NCBI RefSeq assembly: GCF_001584145.1
Contig: NZ_CP013232.1
Span: 2,666,001 to 2,730,000 of the forward strand
Source: Collimonas fungivorans
Lineage (GTDB): Bacteria > Pseudomonadota > Gammaproteobacteria > Burkholderiales > Burkholderiaceae_D
Length of the DNA: 64,000 nt
Direction: 5' to 3'
How positions within the stretch are numbered: the first letter of the stretch is position 1; every line of letters begins with the position of its first letter. The notes under the pieces are model-generated. The model ran no database searches and was not told the origin of the DNA. It saw nothing but the letters and a program-made list of their open reading frames with translations. This document shows, in pieces, positions 41,062 to 51,218 of this stretch. The position numbers and the translations under genes were made by a program.

Positions 41062-41868
41062 TCAGGTGAGCCCAAACGTTTTCCTGATGCCTGCCCCAAC
41101 CGGGCCTGCAGGCATGAAGCGGCGCAGTTTGGCCAAAAGAGAGGCCTCGCCTTTAGGCGTACGGCGCATCTTCCACACGTCCAAAGCGGCATCGACAATC
41201 GTGCTGGCGACGCCATCGGGTGCCGGTGCTTTTTGGACATTTTTTTGAATTGCCAGGGAAGCCACGCTGCGCTCATCGTCATAGGCTGAAAGTCGGGAAG
41301 CCGCATGGGGTGCATTGAGATCCAAATTGGTCTTGGTGAAGGAAGGCTCGACCAGCACCACGCGGATTCCGAACTTGCGCACCTCATGATCCAAGGTCTC
41401 AGACATCCCCTCAACGGCATGCTTGGATGCCGAATAGAGCCCCATGTACGGAGCCGGAAGGAAGCCCAGCACCGAACTGATGTTGACGATTCTTCCAGAA
41501 CGTTGCGCGCGCATGTGCGGCAGTACCGCTTGTGTTGTACGCAGGATGCCAAAAACATTGGTATCGAACAGCGACTGAGCCTCGGCAATCGACGTTTCTT
41601 CCGTCGAGCCGAGCAGGGTCACGCCTGCACTATTGACAAGCACGTCAATGCGCTTGGCCTCAGCGATGATGGCCTGTATTCCATGTTGCACTGACGCTTC
41701 GTCGCGGATATCCATTTCGACCAGTACAACACCGGGTATTGCCTGTGCTTTTGTAATACTGCGTACGGTGCCGAATACTCGGCAACCACGCTTGGTAAAC
41801 CTCTCTGCGGTTGCGCGCCCGATGCCTGATGACACGCCGGTAATAACGACTACTTTAGAATTCGACAT
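41062..41868 (-). CDS. Short-chain dehydrogenase/reductase
   Basis: 268 residues from ATG 41868, AAGGAA seven bases upstream. Classical SDR features: [13 protein letters not shown] for NAD(P) binding, NSAGV, the active-site Ser in NISSVLG and the YSASK motif with Tyr and Lys. It lies 41 bases after the RND pump gene on the same strand and before a terminator, so it is the third gene of the adaptor-pump-SDR operon. It may modify a compound that the pump exports or that induces the system. Confidence 0.92.
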   Translation of the reverse strand: MSNSKVVVITGVSSGIGRATAERFTKRGCRVFGTVRSITKAQAIPGVVLVEMDIRDEASVQHGIQAIIAEAKRIDVLVNSAGVTLLGSTEETSIAEAQSLFDTNVFGILRTTQAVLPHMRAQRSGRIVNISSVLGFLPAPYMGLYSASKHAVEGMSETLDHEVRKFGIRVVLVEPSFTKTNLDLNAPHAASRLSAYDDERSVASLAIQKNVQKAPAPDGVASTIVDAALDVWKMRRTPKGEASLLAKLRRFMPAGPVGAGIRKTFGLT

Positions 41869-41909
41869 AACAGTTCCTTTTGCATGGGTGAATTGGGATG
41901 GGCGGCAGT

Positions 41910-44900
41910 TCAGCTTTGCGAATGGACTGGCTTGATCTTGAACCATATGGAATACATCGCCGGCAAGAACACGAGGGTCAGAATCGTCCCTGCCAATGTG
42001 CCGCCGATCAGCGTGTAGGCGAGGGTACCCCAGAACACTGAATGGGTAAGCGGGATGAAGGCCAAGATCGCCGCCAGTGCGGTCAAGACCACCGGTCGGG
42101 AACGCTGCACAGTTGCCTCGACAACCGCATGGAAAGGACTCAGTCCCGCCTGTTCGTTGTGGCGGATTTGCCCGATCAGAATCAGCGTGTTGCGCATCAG
42201 GATGCCCGACAATGCAATCAGGCCGACCAGCGCATTGATGCCGAATGGCTGCTGGAACAGAATCAAGGTTGGCACCACACCGATCAGCCCCAACGGGCTG
42301 GTCAGGAAGACCATCACCATCGCGGAGATCGAGCGCACCTGGAAGATGATGATGAGCAGGGTTACTGCCAGCATGATGGGGAATAGCGGCAACATTGCTT
42401 TCGTCGCTTTTCCTGACTCTTCGATGGAGCCGGCCTGCTCAATGTGGTAGCCGCCAGGCAGCTTGTCCATGATAGGCTGGAGCTTCTGGGTGATGGCTGC
42501 CGACACGTCCGGCGGTTGCAAGCCATCGGCGATGTCGCCCCGTACGGTGATCGTCGGCATGCGGTCGCGGCGGCGCATGATCGGTTCCTCCATGCGCACG
42601 TCGACCTTACCCACCTGCGACAGCGGGATGCGTTGCCCATTGGCGCCAGCTAGCGTGAAGTCCGCGATCTTGGCCAGGTCGAGCCGGCTGTCGCCAGCCG
42701 AACGGGCCGTGACTTGCACCGTGCGAATGTCCTCACGTACGGCGGTGACAGGCACTCCACTCAGCAAGAATTGCAGTTGCTGCGCCACGGCGCTGGAGGT
42801 CAGCCCGACGGTCTGCAATCGGTCTTGCTGCAAGTTGAAGTGCAGCATAGGCGTGCGCGTGCCCCAGTCAGCGTTGACCGTACGCATCATCGGACTGGCA
42901 TCCATGACCCGTTGCACTTCAGCCGCGATACTGCGTAGCTTGTCCTGGTCCGGGCCAGTGACCCGGTAGGCGACGGGAAACGGCGAGTACGGGCCGAATA
43001 CGAGCTGTGTGACACGCACGCGCGCCTCAGAGGCGAGGCCCTCGGCGATTGCCTTGCGTAACCGGTTTTTCAATACCTCGCGCTCATCCTGGTTGTCTGT
43101 CCGGACCACGATCTTGGCAAACGACGGATCAGGCAATTCTGGTCCCATTGCCAAGTAGAAGCGTGGCGCGCCTTGTCCAACATAAGCCGTGACGATCTTC
43201 GCTTCCGGCTGTTTAGCCAACCATGCTTCCACCTTCTCTGTGGCGGCGCTGGTCTGGCCGATCGAGGTGCCGTAGGGCATCTGCACCTCGACCAGCACTT
43301 CGGGGCGGTCGGAGATCGGGAAGAATTGCTTCTTGACCACTGCCATTCCGAGCACGGCCACAATAAAAAGGCCCACTACAGTACCGGCGACCAGCCACTT
43401 GCTTGCGATAACCCGTTCCAACACTTGACGGAAGCGGTTATAGCGTGGCGTATCGTAGAGTGCGTCGTGGCCGCCCTCGACTTTTTTGAGATTGGGTAGT
43501 AGCTTGACGCCAAGGTAAGGTGTAAATACCACGGCGACCACCCAAGACGCGATCAGTGCGATGCCGACAATCCAGAACATGTTGCTGGTGTATTCACCGG
43601 CGGTGGAGCGGGCGAAGCCATTGGGCATGAAGCCGACTGCCGTCACCAGCGTGCCCGACAGCATTGGCGCGGCAGTGTGGCTCCACGCATAGGCAGACGC
43701 GGCGATACGGTCGTAGCCTTCCTCCATCTTTACCACCATCATTTCGATGGCGATGATGGCGTCGTCCACAAGCAGGCCCAGCCCCAGGATCAGCGAGCCC
43801 AGCGTGATGCGGTCGAAGTTCTTTCCGGTCGCGGCCATCACGATGAAAACTGCCGCCAGCGTCAGCGGCACAGCCGCAGCAACGACGATACCCACACGCC
43901 AACCCATGCTCACGAAGCACACCAGCATGACCACCAGCAGCGCGACAAAGAACTTGACCATGAACTCATCGACCGCCGAGCTGATATTGACGGCTTGATC
44001 TGTGACCTTGGTCAGGCCCATACCCTGCGGCATATCGGCGTTGATCGCACCGACCTCTTTATCCAGCGCTTTACCCAAGTCTAATCCGTTCCAGCCATCG
44101 CGCATGACGATGCCCATCAGCAGCGCGGGTTCGCCGCCGTTGCGGATCATGAAAGTCGCCGGATCCTCATAGCCACGCTTGATCGTGGCGATGTCCGACA
44201 GTTTCAATGTGCGACCTTGCGCCACGACCGGCGTATCGCGGATCTTTTGCAATTGATCGAAAGCGCCGTCCAGGCGAATAAACACCTGAGGCCCCTTGGT
44301 TTCCACGGAGCCAGCCGGCGTCAGCGCGTTCTGACTATTGAGTGCGGCGAATACTTCCTGCGGGCTGACGCCCAGCGTAGCCAGGCGCTCATGCGAAAAC
44401 TCGACATAAATGCGCTCAGGCTGCTCGCCAACGATGTTGACCTTCTTTACACCGGGTACGTGCAGCAGCCGCTGGCGCAACGTCTCCGCATCGCGTACAA
44501 GCAGGCGTTGTGGTTCCCCCTTGGCCTTGAGTGCGAATAGGGCAAAGGTGACGTCCGCGTATTCGTCGTTGACCATCGGTCCGATCACGCCAGGCGGAAG
44601 GTTGCTTGCCTCATCGCTTACTTTCTTTCGGGCTTGGTAAAACTCTCCCTGGACCTCCGAAGGTGGCGTACTGTCGAGCAAGGTCAAGGTGGTGAAGGCC
44701 AAGCCAGGTCTTGTGTAGGTCTCGGTACGTTCATACCAGCGCAGCTCCTGCATGCGCTTTTCGATCTTCTCGGCGACCTGGTCCTGCATTTCCTGTGCGG
44801 TGGCGCCTGGCCAGGCAGTAACGATAGTCATCACTTTGACCGTGAACGCGGGGTCTTCCGCCCGCCCAAGTTTGAAGAAGGAGATGAACCCGGCCAACGA

Positions 44901-44978
44901 GATCAGGCAGATCAGAAACAGGGTGACGGAGCGCTCGCGCACGGCGAGCGCCGACAGGTTGAAGCGACCTTCGCTCAT
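41910..44978 (-). CDS. RND efflux pump, inner-membrane permease
   Basis: 1022 residues with the HAE-1 type RND layout: one N-terminal membrane segment, two large periplasmic loops and two six-helix bundles. The proton-relay aspartates are Asp405-Asp406 in [14 protein letters not shown] in helix 4. The loop sequence [22 protein letters not shown] is typical. It exports hydrophobic or amphiphilic compounds; substrates are unknown. It is coupled to the adaptor gene by an ATGA overlap. The outer-membrane factor is encoded on the other side of the tetR gene. Confidence 0.95.
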   Translation of the reverse strand: MSEGRFNLSALAVRERSVTLFLICLISLAGFISFFKLGRAEDPAFTVKVMTIVTAWPGATAQEMQDQVAEKIEKRMQELRWYERTETYTRPGLAFTTLTLLDSTPPSEVQGEFYQARKKVSDEASNLPPGVIGPMVNDEYADVTFALFALKAKGEPQRLLVRDAETLRQRLLHVPGVKKVNIVGEQPERIYVEFSHERLATLGVSPQEVFAALNSQNALTPAGSVETKGPQVFIRLDGAFDQLQKIRDTPVVAQGRTLKLSDIATIKRGYEDPATFMIRNGGEPALLMGIVMRDGWNGLDLGKALDKEVGAINADMPQGMGLTKVTDQAVNISSAVDEFMVKFFVALLVVMLVCFVSMGWRVGIVVAAAVPLTLAAVFIVMAATGKNFDRITLGSLILGLGLLVDDAIIAIEMMVVKMEEGYDRIAASAYAWSHTAAPMLSGTLVTAVGFMPNGFARSTAGEYTSNMFWIVGIALIASWVVAVVFTPYLGVKLLPNLKKVEGGHDALYDTPRYNRFRQVLERVIASKWLVAGTVVGLFIVAVLGMAVVKKQFFPISDRPEVLVEVQMPYGTSIGQTSAATEKVEAWLAKQPEAKIVTAYVGQGAPRFYLAMGPELPDPSFAKIVVRTDNQDEREVLKNRLRKAIAEGLASEARVRVTQLVFGPYSPFPVAYRVTGPDQDKLRSIAAEVQRVMDASPMMRTVNADWGTRTPMLHFNLQQDRLQTVGLTSSAVAQQLQFLLSGVPVTAVREDIRTVQVTARSAGDSRLDLAKIADFTLAGANGQRIPLSQVGKVDVRMEEPIMRRRDRMPTITVRGDIADGLQPPDVSAAITQKLQPIMDKLPGGYHIEQAGSIEESGKATKAMLPLFPIMLAVTLLIIIFQVRSISAMVMVFLTSPLGLIGVVPTLILFQQPFGINALVGLIALSGILMRNTLILIGQIRHNEQAGLSPFHAVVEATVQRSRPVVLTALAAILAFIPLTHSVFWGTLAYTLIGGTLAGTILTLVFLPAMYSIWFKIKPVHSQS

Positions 44979-46084
44979 GGCCGCACTCCCACGGTTGCGG
45001 CGGCGACCTGGTCAGCCACCCGGACCTGCTCGCCTTCATGCAGCAGGTGAGTGCCGAGTGCGACTATTCGGTCACCTGGCTTGAGTTGACCTGCAATGTG
45101 CGCACCGTCGTCGTCCAGCCGCTGGACCGCGACCGCCCGCCAGGAAACCTTTGTCGGCTTGCCTTCGATGACCCAGACTCCCGCCCCCTTGCCGGCGTCG
45201 AACAGCGAGCCAATCGGTACCCACAAGCCGCCTTGCTCAGCGGGATGTGTGTCCGGGATCTGAACGGTGACCGTTGTGCCTAATGGGGCGCTGGACATCT
45301 CCCCATCCAGCACATACCGCGCCTCGAAGGTGCGGGTTAGTCGGTCTGCGGCATCCGAGAGCTGCCTGAGTTTGGTTGGAACGGTAACGCCCTCTTTGCC
45401 AAAAAGCGTGGCTTGGCCGACTGAACCGATGGCAGGGCGCAAGGTTTCCGGCAATTGGATGATGGCCTCGCGGTGTCCAGCATGGGCAACACGCACCACG
45501 ACTTGGCCCGCGTTGACGACTTGACCGGGTTCGACCAGCGTTTCCATGACGACGCCATCGGAATCCGCCACCAGCTCCGTGTATCGGCTCGCGTTGCGAG
45601 CAACTTCGGCTTGGGCTTCGGTCGCATTGAGCTGGGCTTTGGCGGTATCTGCGGCAGCCTTGACTTGGTCGTAGGCTGAAGCCGATATCGCGCCGGTTCC
45701 GCGCAGGTCGCGGTAGCGAGCTTCATCATCCGCCGTTTGCTGCGCCCGTGCTCGGGCTGCGGCGACCGCTTCTTGCTGAGCATGCGCGGCAAGTTTCAGA
45801 TCGACAGGGTCGATGCGCATCAGCGGTTGCCCACGCTTAACGGTTTGCCCCGCGTCCACAAGCCTCTCCAATATCTTGCCAGAGACCCGGAAACCAAGAT
45901 CGCTTTGCACCCGAGCGGCTACGGTTCCGGTGAACGTACGTGATGCGGCGACCGCGCCCTGAATGGTAGCCGCACGTACCAACGGCGCTTCGGTACGTGG
46001 ATCGGATTGCGGTTTTTCGCCACAAGCGACCAGTGCAAACGGCAATGTAGATAGGGCGGCAGAGAAAACGAGGCGGCGGAGCAT
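44975..46084 (-). CDS. RND periplasmic adaptor (membrane fusion) lipoprotein
   Basis: 369 residues with a lipoprotein signal peptide ending LVACG (Cys21). The MFP layout is present: beta-barrel start RTFTGTVAARVQSDLGFRVSGKI, lipoyl half-motif ILERLVDAGQTVKRGQPLMRIDPVD, a helical hairpin from about 85 to 150 and the second half-motif ADSDGVVMETLVEPGQVVNAGQ. It links the pump to the outer-membrane factor. A 24-bp TetR-type operator lies 45 bases before its start. Confidence 0.94.
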   Translation of the reverse strand: MLRRLVFSAALSTLPFALVACGEKPQSDPRTEAPLVRAATIQGAVAASRTFTGTVAARVQSDLGFRVSGKILERLVDAGQTVKRGQPLMRIDPVDLKLAAHAQQEAVAAARARAQQTADDEARYRDLRGTGAISASAYDQVKAAADTAKAQLNATEAQAEVARNASRYTELVADSDGVVMETLVEPGQVVNAGQVVVRVAHAGHREAIIQLPETLRPAIGSVGQATLFGKEGVTVPTKLRQLSDAADRLTRTFEARYVLDGEMSSAPLGTTVTVQIPDTHPAEQGGLWVPIGSLFDAGKGAGVWVIEGKPTKVSWRAVAVQRLDDDGAHIAGQLKPGDRIVALGTHLLHEGEQVRVADQVAAATVGVRP

Positions 46085-46128
46085 AGAAATCCCATAAAGA
46101 GCTAAACAGGATTTCTATTTTGAGACTA

Positions 46129-46152
46129 GTGACTAATTGTGTCAGTAGTCAC
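46129..46152. promoter_or_regulatory. TetR-type operator before the adaptor-pump operon
   Basis: Arms GTGACTA (46129-46135) and TAGTCAC (46146-46152) separated by 10 bases. The same 24-bp design occurs at 46825-46848. On the minus strand it overlaps a possible promoter with CTGACA and CAAAAT boxes 17 bases apart. Confidence 0.8.
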
Positions 46153-46167
46153 ATAGATATTTGGCAT

Positions 46168-46785
46168 TTATGGCGATAGACTGCGCAACACCAGATTAGA
46201 TAGTTGTGCCGGGGCATCATCTGCAGAATCAAAGCTATGCTGCAAAAGCAAGGGATTGAGATAGGGGCGAATGACCAAGTAAATCGCCGTCGCCGTTTCA
46301 TCGAGCGGCGTTTTGCGCTCAAACTCCTCTGTCTCGCGCCCCTGGCGCAGGATGTCCTGCAGCATTGCCTGAATGCGCTCCTCAAAGGCGCGCACCGCCT
46401 CCCAGCGCTCGGTGGCAGCCGAGGCGGCAATGTCATAGAGCTTGCGATCTTCAAAAAACAGGCGAAGGCATGACTCGACGCCCGTCTTGAACATGCGCCG
46501 GAGTTTCTCTGGCGGACGGTCGACTCCGTCAACGGCTGCTCTGACATCCGTTTCGATCTCGTGCAGACAATTTGCGCAAATCAGTTCGCCAATGGCCTGC
46601 TTGGACTCGAAGAACTTATAAATATAGGCTTTGGAAAAGCCAATAGCCTTGGCAAGATCAGAGACGGTGGTCTTTTCGTAGCCGTACAGGCGGAAGTGCT
46701 CGGTAGCTGCGACAACAATTTGATCTCGCACTTCGTGATCGACTGGGCCTCGGGCGGGGCCCGGATTAGTGGTTGCTTTGCTCAT
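46168..46785 (-). CDS. TetR-family regulator of the efflux system
   Basis: 205 residues from ATG 46785. The N-terminal HTH (RDQIVVAATEHFRLYGYEKTTVSDLAKAIGFSKAYIYKFFESKQAIGE) is standard TetR. The C-terminal helical domain should bind the inducer. It sits between the adaptor-pump genes and the outer-membrane factor, with matching operators on both sides, so it very likely represses both transcription units and itself. A TTG start at 46821 would add 12 residues but would lie close to the operator. Confidence 0.92.
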   Translation of the reverse strand: MSKATTNPGPARGPVDHEVRDQIVVAATEHFRLYGYEKTTVSDLAKAIGFSKAYIYKFFESKQAIGELICANCLHEIETDVRAAVDGVDRPPEKLRRMFKTGVESCLRLFFEDRKLYDIAASAATERWEAVRAFEERIQAMLQDILRQGRETEEFERKTPLDETATAIYLVIRPYLNPLLLQHSFDSADDAPAQLSNLVLRSLSP

Positions 46786-46824
46786 ATTCAACAGCTTACC
46801 TCTTCTGCTCGATTTGTACAACGA

Positions 46825-46848
46825 GTGACTATTTCATGATATAGTCAC
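46825..46848. promoter_or_regulatory. TetR-type operator between tetR and the outer-membrane factor
   Basis: Arms GTGACTAT (46825-46832) and ATAGTCAC (46841-46848) with an 8-base spacer. The shared core with the other site is GTGACTA-N10-TAGTCAC. On the plus strand it covers the likely -10 region of the outer-membrane factor promoter, whose -35 may be TTGTAC at 46814. Confidence 0.83.
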
Positions 46849-46885
46849 AGAATAATTTCTCCCTTTCATGTCGCGGAAGATACCC

Positions 46886-48346
46886 ATGCTACTTAAACGA
46901 ACTCTCTTCACATTAGTCGTCGCCAGTCTTTCAGCGGGTTGCGCTGTCGGGCCAGATTATATTCGGCCCGACACGCCCATGCCAGATCGCTACCTGGGTC
47001 AAACGGCGGTTGAGCAACGGCATGCCAACGCCACTGCCGATTTCACTGTGTGGTGGGGAAGCTTTGGCGATCCACAATTGACCCACTTCGTAACGCTTGC
47101 GCAGGAGCAGAATTTGGATCTTGCGAAGGCATCCGCTCGCGTCGCTCAGGCGCGCTCAGGACTCGGGGCCGCGAATGCCGCGCTACTGCCTTCAGGTAAC
47201 ATCAATGCCCAGGGGGCACGAGCTTACCAGTCGGTTGAAACGCCATTAGGGCAAGTCTTGAATTCAAGACCCGATTTCGATCGTTACGGCAACGCCTATG
47301 AAGCCAACCTCGGCGTAGGCTGGGAACTGGACGTATTCGGCGGCGTGCGTCGCGGACGGGAAGCGGCACTGGCCGAGTATCAGGCTTCGGAGGCTGGCGC
47401 GGCGGCGACACGATTGGCGGTGGCGGCGCAGACCGCTGACATCTACATCAGCATCCGCGGACTGCAAACTCGCCTGGACGTTGCTCGCAGGCAGGTACAG
47501 ACGCAACAGGAACTACTATCAACTATCAATCTGCTTTATGGCAAGGGATTGGCAGCCGAACTTCAAGTGCGGCAGGTCGAGGGTGCGCTCGCTCAGGTGC
47601 GGGCATCGGTACCGGTCCTCGAAACAGGGCTGGATACAGCCATGAATGCGCTGGACGTGATGCTGGGCACAGCGCCCGGTACGCACCGGGAGGAGCTGGC
47701 TAATGCAGCCGTTATTCCGATTGCCCCCCAGATCGCATCAACCGGATCACCGCGTGATTTGCTCAGGCGCCGGCCCGATCTGATCGTGGCCGAACGTCGT
47801 CTGGCTGCGTCGAACGCGCGCATCGGCATGGCAATCGCCGAGTATTACCCCAAGCTCTCCTTTAGCGGACTGATTGGCAGCGCGACATCTTTATCTAGCG
47901 GCAACCTGTTCACCGGCGGCGCAAGTCAAGCCGCCGGCGTGCTGGGTCTTCGCTGGCGTCTGTTCGACTTCGGCCGCATCAACGCGCAGATTGACTTGGC
48001 CAAAGGGCAGGAAGCCGAGGCGCTAGCCGGTTATCGGCTCGCGGTGCTGCGCGCTACCGAGGACGTGGAAAACGCGTTCTCGGCCTTGGTGAAACGCGAA
48101 GATCAGGCCGGCATGCTCACCCAGGGCGTGGCTTCGCTCAGTCGAGCGAGGGGGGCCTCGTTTGCGGCATACCAGAAAGGGGTCGTCAGCCTTATCGAAG
48201 TCTTGCAAGCCGATGAGAGCCTGTTACGTGCCTCCGATATGCGAGCGCAAGCGCAAACCGAATCGGCACGCGCGGCGGTCGCGGCATTCAAGGCGCTCGG
48301 CGGAGGTTGGCAACCCCAGGAATCCGAAGCTGTAGCAATTAGATAG
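46886..48346 (+). CDS. RND outer-membrane factor lipoprotein (OprM/NodT-type)
   Basis: 486 residues from ATG 46886 with CGGAAGA upstream; ATG 46868 is also in frame. The lipoprotein signal ends LSAGC (Cys19), followed by AVGPDYIRP, the usual start of NodT-family factors. Two repeats of the TolC type are visible, with DLLRRRPDLIVAERRLAASNARIGMAIAEYYPKLS near the start of the second. It forms the exit channel of the tripartite pump. Divergent from tetR. Confidence 0.95.
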   Translation: MLLKRTLFTLVVASLSAGCAVGPDYIRPDTPMPDRYLGQTAVEQRHANATADFTVWWGSFGDPQLTHFVTLAQEQNLDLAKASARVAQARSGLGAANAALLPSGNINAQGARAYQSVETPLGQVLNSRPDFDRYGNAYEANLGVGWELDVFGGVRRGREAALAEYQASEAGAAATRLAVAAQTADIYISIRGLQTRLDVARRQVQTQQELLSTINLLYGKGLAAELQVRQVEGALAQVRASVPVLETGLDTAMNALDVMLGTAPGTHREELANAAVIPIAPQIASTGSPRDLLRRRPDLIVAERRLAASNARIGMAIAEYYPKLSFSGLIGSATSLSSGNLFTGGASQAAGVLGLRWRLFDFGRINAQIDLAKGQEAEALAGYRLAVLRATEDVENAFSALVKREDQAGMLTQGVASLSRARGASFAAYQKGVVSLIEVLQADESLLRASDMRAQAQTESARAAVAAFKALGGGWQPQESEAVAIR

Positions 48347-48500
48347 CGGAGTACACACCAACGAAGACGGAGGACAGCCGCACCCACAAAGGGTCTCGAC
48401 AGACTATGTTGTCCGTTTTGACTAAATTGAAGAATCGGGGGCGAACCCGGCAGACTTTATTGTTCGTTTTCATTTCTTGAGGTGCGTCGGCTGAGGCAGC

Positions 48501-48611
48501 TCAAAAAAAGATGAAATCGTCGTTGCAGGAGGGAAGCGCCTGTCCTGTCAGCCAGACCAGGCGCCATAGCGCAAGGGCAGCTGCGAGAATGAATCCGGCA
48601 ATAATCAGCAT
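48501..48611 (-). CDS. 36-residue membrane protein
   Basis: The frame from ATG 48611 to TGA 48501 encodes a hydrophobic N-terminus MLIIAGFILAAALALWRL and a polar end CNDDFIFF. One membrane helix is predicted. AAAGGAAAG precedes the ATG. An operator-like palindrome just upstream matches the one before the adjacent tetR gene. Similar one-helix proteins exist in other proteobacteria as far as I recall, but the function is unknown. Confidence 0.65.
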   Translation of the reverse strand: MLIIAGFILAAALALWRLVWLTGQALPSCNDDFIFF

Positions 48612-48625
48612 GTTCTTTCCTTTTA

Positions 48626-48641
48626 TCGCACACTCGTGCGA
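48626..48641. promoter_or_regulatory. Operator-like palindrome before the 36-residue protein gene
   Basis: TCGCAC (48626-48631) and GTGCGA (48636-48641) with a 4-base spacer, followed by AAAT. The GCAC-N4-GTGC core and the GTGCGAAAT flank recur at 49301-49320. Confidence 0.7.
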
Positions 48642-48682
48642 AATTGACGTAATAAAAACCGGCATCTAGTGCCGCCATGGGT

Positions 48683-49291
48683 TTATGCGTGGTAATTGAA
48701 GCTGCGGTAGGTAGAGGTCAGCCGTTCATAAGCGCTGCGCACCCTGTCAGGCGCCTTGGGATCGCGCAGGAAACGCGCATCGTGCATCAGGCCGACCATC
48801 AGGCTGTAGATCTCGAACGCCAGCTGCTCAGGGTCGGTGTCGGGCCGCAGGTGGCCGGCGTCCAGCGCCTGGATGATGGCGCGCCGCAAGACCCCGCGCC
48901 AGCGCAGCACGTTGTGCTGCAGCCGTTCGCGCATGGGCGTGTCGACATCGTCATACTCGAACGCGCCGGCGACATAGATGCAGCCGGTGACATTGCAGGT
49001 GCGCGCGATCCAGTTCATCACCAGCGCGTTAAGGCGCGGCAGGCCGCGCGCCTGCGCCATCGCCGGTACGAATACGTCGGCGGAAAAGCGGCGGTCGAAT
49101 TCGTCCAGCACCGCTTCATGCAAGGCTTCGCGCGAACCGACGCGCGAGAATACGCCGCTTTTGCTGATGCCCAGCCGTTTCGCCACTTCTCCCAGCGACA
49201 AACTCTCCAAGCCCTGGGTGGCGACCATATCCAGTGCCGTATCGACGATGGCCGCCAGGGTGAGTTCGCTTTTTTCGGTATGGGTATCCAT
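48683..49291 (-). CDS. TetR-family regulator, second
   Basis: 202 residues. HTH region LTLAAIVDTALDMVATQGLESLSLGEVAKRLGISKSGVFSRVGSREALHEAVLDEF is TetR-like; the C-terminal part matches the YxxT-type ligand domain (RARGLPRLNALVMNWI, GCIYVAGAFEYDD). It stands directly upstream of the 36-residue membrane protein, and both have a similar palindrome at their promoter, so the regulator likely controls itself and that small gene. Confidence 0.92.
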   Translation of the reverse strand: MDTHTEKSELTLAAIVDTALDMVATQGLESLSLGEVAKRLGISKSGVFSRVGSREALHEAVLDEFDRRFSADVFVPAMAQARGLPRLNALVMNWIARTCNVTGCIYVAGAFEYDDVDTPMRERLQHNVLRWRGVLRRAIIQALDAGHLRPDTDPEQLAFEIYSLMVGLMHDARFLRDPKAPDRVRSAYERLTSTYRSFNYHA

Positions 49292-49300
49292 GCGCTGCAG

Positions 49301-49320
49301 TTTAGCACTATCGTGCGAAA
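49301..49320. promoter_or_regulatory. Operator-like palindrome before the second tetR gene
   Basis: TTTAGCAC (49301-49308) and GTGCGAAA (49313-49320) with a 4-base spacer TATC: near-perfect dyad, 9 bases before the tetR start on the minus strand. Confidence 0.72.
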
Positions 49321-49431
49321 TGTCTAGATTATTTCCTTTGGCAGCGCAGGATTCTTCAAACCGCCGGCATCTTGTGGAAACCGGCGGTCAGGTGCTTCCG
49401 GCTGCCAACTGAGTTGCCAGTCTGGCAGCAA

Positions 49432-49728
49432 TCATGCACCTGCGTAAATCGAATCGCCGGCGTCGTGTGTCGCGCTGTCCCGTAATTGCGCACGCAATTG
49501 CGCCATTACCCGCTTGTGTTCAGGCATGGCCGGAACGCTGACGGCCGGATAGCTGCTGTCGCTTTCCAGCAGCATGCCCTGGGCCGCAGCGACGGTTACT
49601 TCATGCTCGACCTGCGCCCGGGTCTGAGTGGAGACAAAGGGCTGTTCGGCAGGATAGGGGGCTTCGGCAAAAACCGAAGCCGTTGCGGTGAGGGCGAGGA
49701 TTGCCACTATCGTTTGTATGGTGCGCAT
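49432..49728 (-). CDS. DUF4148 secreted protein
   Basis: 98 residues with a signal peptide (MRTIQTIVAILALTATASVFA). The rest has the short DUF4148 pattern TRAQVEHEVTVAAAQGMLLESDSSYPAV, a family common in Burkholderiales and usually of unknown function. No partner gene is adjacent on the same strand. It may be a stress- or envelope-related small protein. Confidence 0.85.
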   Translation of the reverse strand: MRTIQTIVAILALTATASVFAEAPYPAEQPFVSTQTRAQVEHEVTVAAAQGMLLESDSSYPAVSVPAMPEHKRVMAQLRAQLRDSATHDAGDSIYAGA

Positions 49729-49929
49729 GTTCGTTTTCCTAAAGAATGAAGGGGGGCGATAACGTTGGCTGATCCCGCAACCCGGCGCTGCGCGCCTGGT
49801 GCGGAGCAGATGTTCGCCATCGCTGACAAGCAGTGTAGGCTTGCGCTTTAGACGATCTCATGACATAAGAATGACAATTTCGTCATGCCAGCCTGGGAAC
49901 GTCAAACCGGCTGATCTGGAGGAGTGGCA

Positions 49930-50355
49930 ATGGACTGGATTTTCGAGCAGGACAACATCGACTGGGCGGCGCTTTCCCATCTTTACAAGATAGCGCCGCT
50001 GGGCGACAAGCATCCGGACGACCTGAAAACGGCGTTTACCAACAGCATGTTCAAGTGCTTCGCATTTGATGGCGGCGTCCTGGCCGGCGCCGGCCGGGCG
50101 CTGGCGGACGGCATCGATTGCTCCTATATCTGCGACGTTGCGATACATCCGGATTTCCAGGGACAAGGCCTGGGCAAGGCCATCATCGCCAAATTGAGGG
50201 ATCTGTCCGCCGGCCACAAGAAAATCATTCTCTACGCAGTGCCAGGCAAGGAAGGGTTCTACAAGAAACTGGGATTCAAGCGCATGAGCACGGCCATGGC
50301 GATTTTCAAGAACCAGCAACGAGCGCTTGCCGCCGGCCTGGTCAACGATACTTGA
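49930..50355 (+). CDS. GNAT-family N-acetyltransferase
   Basis: 141 residues from ATG 49930, with GGAGGAG at 49918-49924. The acetyl-CoA binding motif is VAIHPDFQGQGLGKAIIAKL, followed by LYAVPGKEGFYKKLGFKRM. Short GNATs of this kind acetylate small molecules or proteins; the substrate is unknown. It is convergent with the HD gene, 7 bases between the stops. Confidence 0.9.
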   Translation: MDWIFEQDNIDWAALSHLYKIAPLGDKHPDDLKTAFTNSMFKCFAFDGGVLAGAGRALADGIDCSYICDVAIHPDFQGQGLGKAIIAKLRDLSAGHKKIILYAVPGKEGFYKKLGFKRMSTAMAIFKNQQRALAAGLVNDT

Positions 50356-50362
50356 GCCGCGC

Positions 50363-51064
50363 TTATCCGTGCCGGTGGTCCGGATGCTGGCAGCTGGCGG
50401 CATGCTGCTTGCCGTCGTTCCAGGAGGAGCCCAGGATCAAGCTGCAAAAATCGATGCGCTTGTAGCCGGGATCTTTCAGCGCCAGCACATCGGCCTTGAC
50501 GTTGCCGAAGGTGGTCTGCGGCTTGTGCATTGTGCCTTGGGCGAAGGCGTCGATGATGCCTTGCTTGAAACCGGCCCCGCGCGGATGGGCTCGCACCACC
50601 TGGCTGCGCTGCTCTTCGCTGAATTCGTCGTAAGCCATGCCCAGCACATCCATTTCAACGCCGGCAGTCACCAGCGCTACCACCGGTTTCTTGTATTGCG
50701 GAATGCCAGGCGTGGTGTGCAGCGCGATCGCATCCCATACCTGTTCTATGTCGTATTCGGCGATGCCGTAGCCGCGCAGGAAATCGCGTGCGGCGTTTGC
50801 CCCATCCACTTCAAAACGGTCGTGCTTGCTGCTGTAGCCGTCAACCAGTCCCATGTCATGGAACATGGCGCCGATGTACAGCAGTTCGGGATTGTAGTGC
50901 AGCCCTTTGCGGGCGCCGGCCAGCGCGCCAAACAGGAACACGCGGGTGGAATGGTGGAACAGCAGGTCTGACTCGGTGTCGCGCACCAGCTGGGTGGCGG
51001 CGCGCGCCATGGCGCTGTCGGGGATGGTGATGCCGGCGATGGTGTTGCTCATTATGTTGCTCAT
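50363..51064 (-). CDS. HD-domain protein, cyanamide hydratase-like
   Basis: 233 residues from ATG 51064; ATG 51067 is also possible, but AGGAG is spaced better for 51064. HD metal ligands: His in FHHSTRVFLFGALA, His-Asp in GAMFHDMGLVD, and DRFEVDGANAARDF, AIALHTTPGI. This arrangement matches the cyanamide hydratase/DDI2-like HD subgroup. The true substrate is unknown. Divergent from the AraC-type gene. Confidence 0.85.
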   Translation of the reverse strand: MSNIMSNTIAGITIPDSAMARAATQLVRDTESDLLFHHSTRVFLFGALAGARKGLHYNPELLYIGAMFHDMGLVDGYSSKHDRFEVDGANAARDFLRGYGIAEYDIEQVWDAIALHTTPGIPQYKKPVVALVTAGVEMDVLGMAYDEFSEEQRSQVVRAHPRGAGFKQGIIDAFAQGTMHKPQTTFGNVKADVLALKDPGYKRIDFCSLILGSSWNDGKQHAASCQHPDHRHG

Positions 51065-51218
51065 CATGTGCTCCTGGAAGAGGGTTATCTGTCAAGCGAC
51101 GATGCAGTCCACTGTAAATCCAGGCCGGCTCCGCTACAATGCCAGCCATGCGCTGAACGCGGCCAAGCGTACGGTTTTTCCTGCCAGTGCCCGTCACGAC
51201 TTGTCAGAGGCGTTTTGA

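Noticed and set aside
48400..48472. Imperfect direct repeat (CAGACTATGTTGTCCG and CAGACTTTATTGTTCG) after the outer-membrane factor gene
   Set aside because: Only two diverged copies, with no dyad, no gene and no link to a mobile element.
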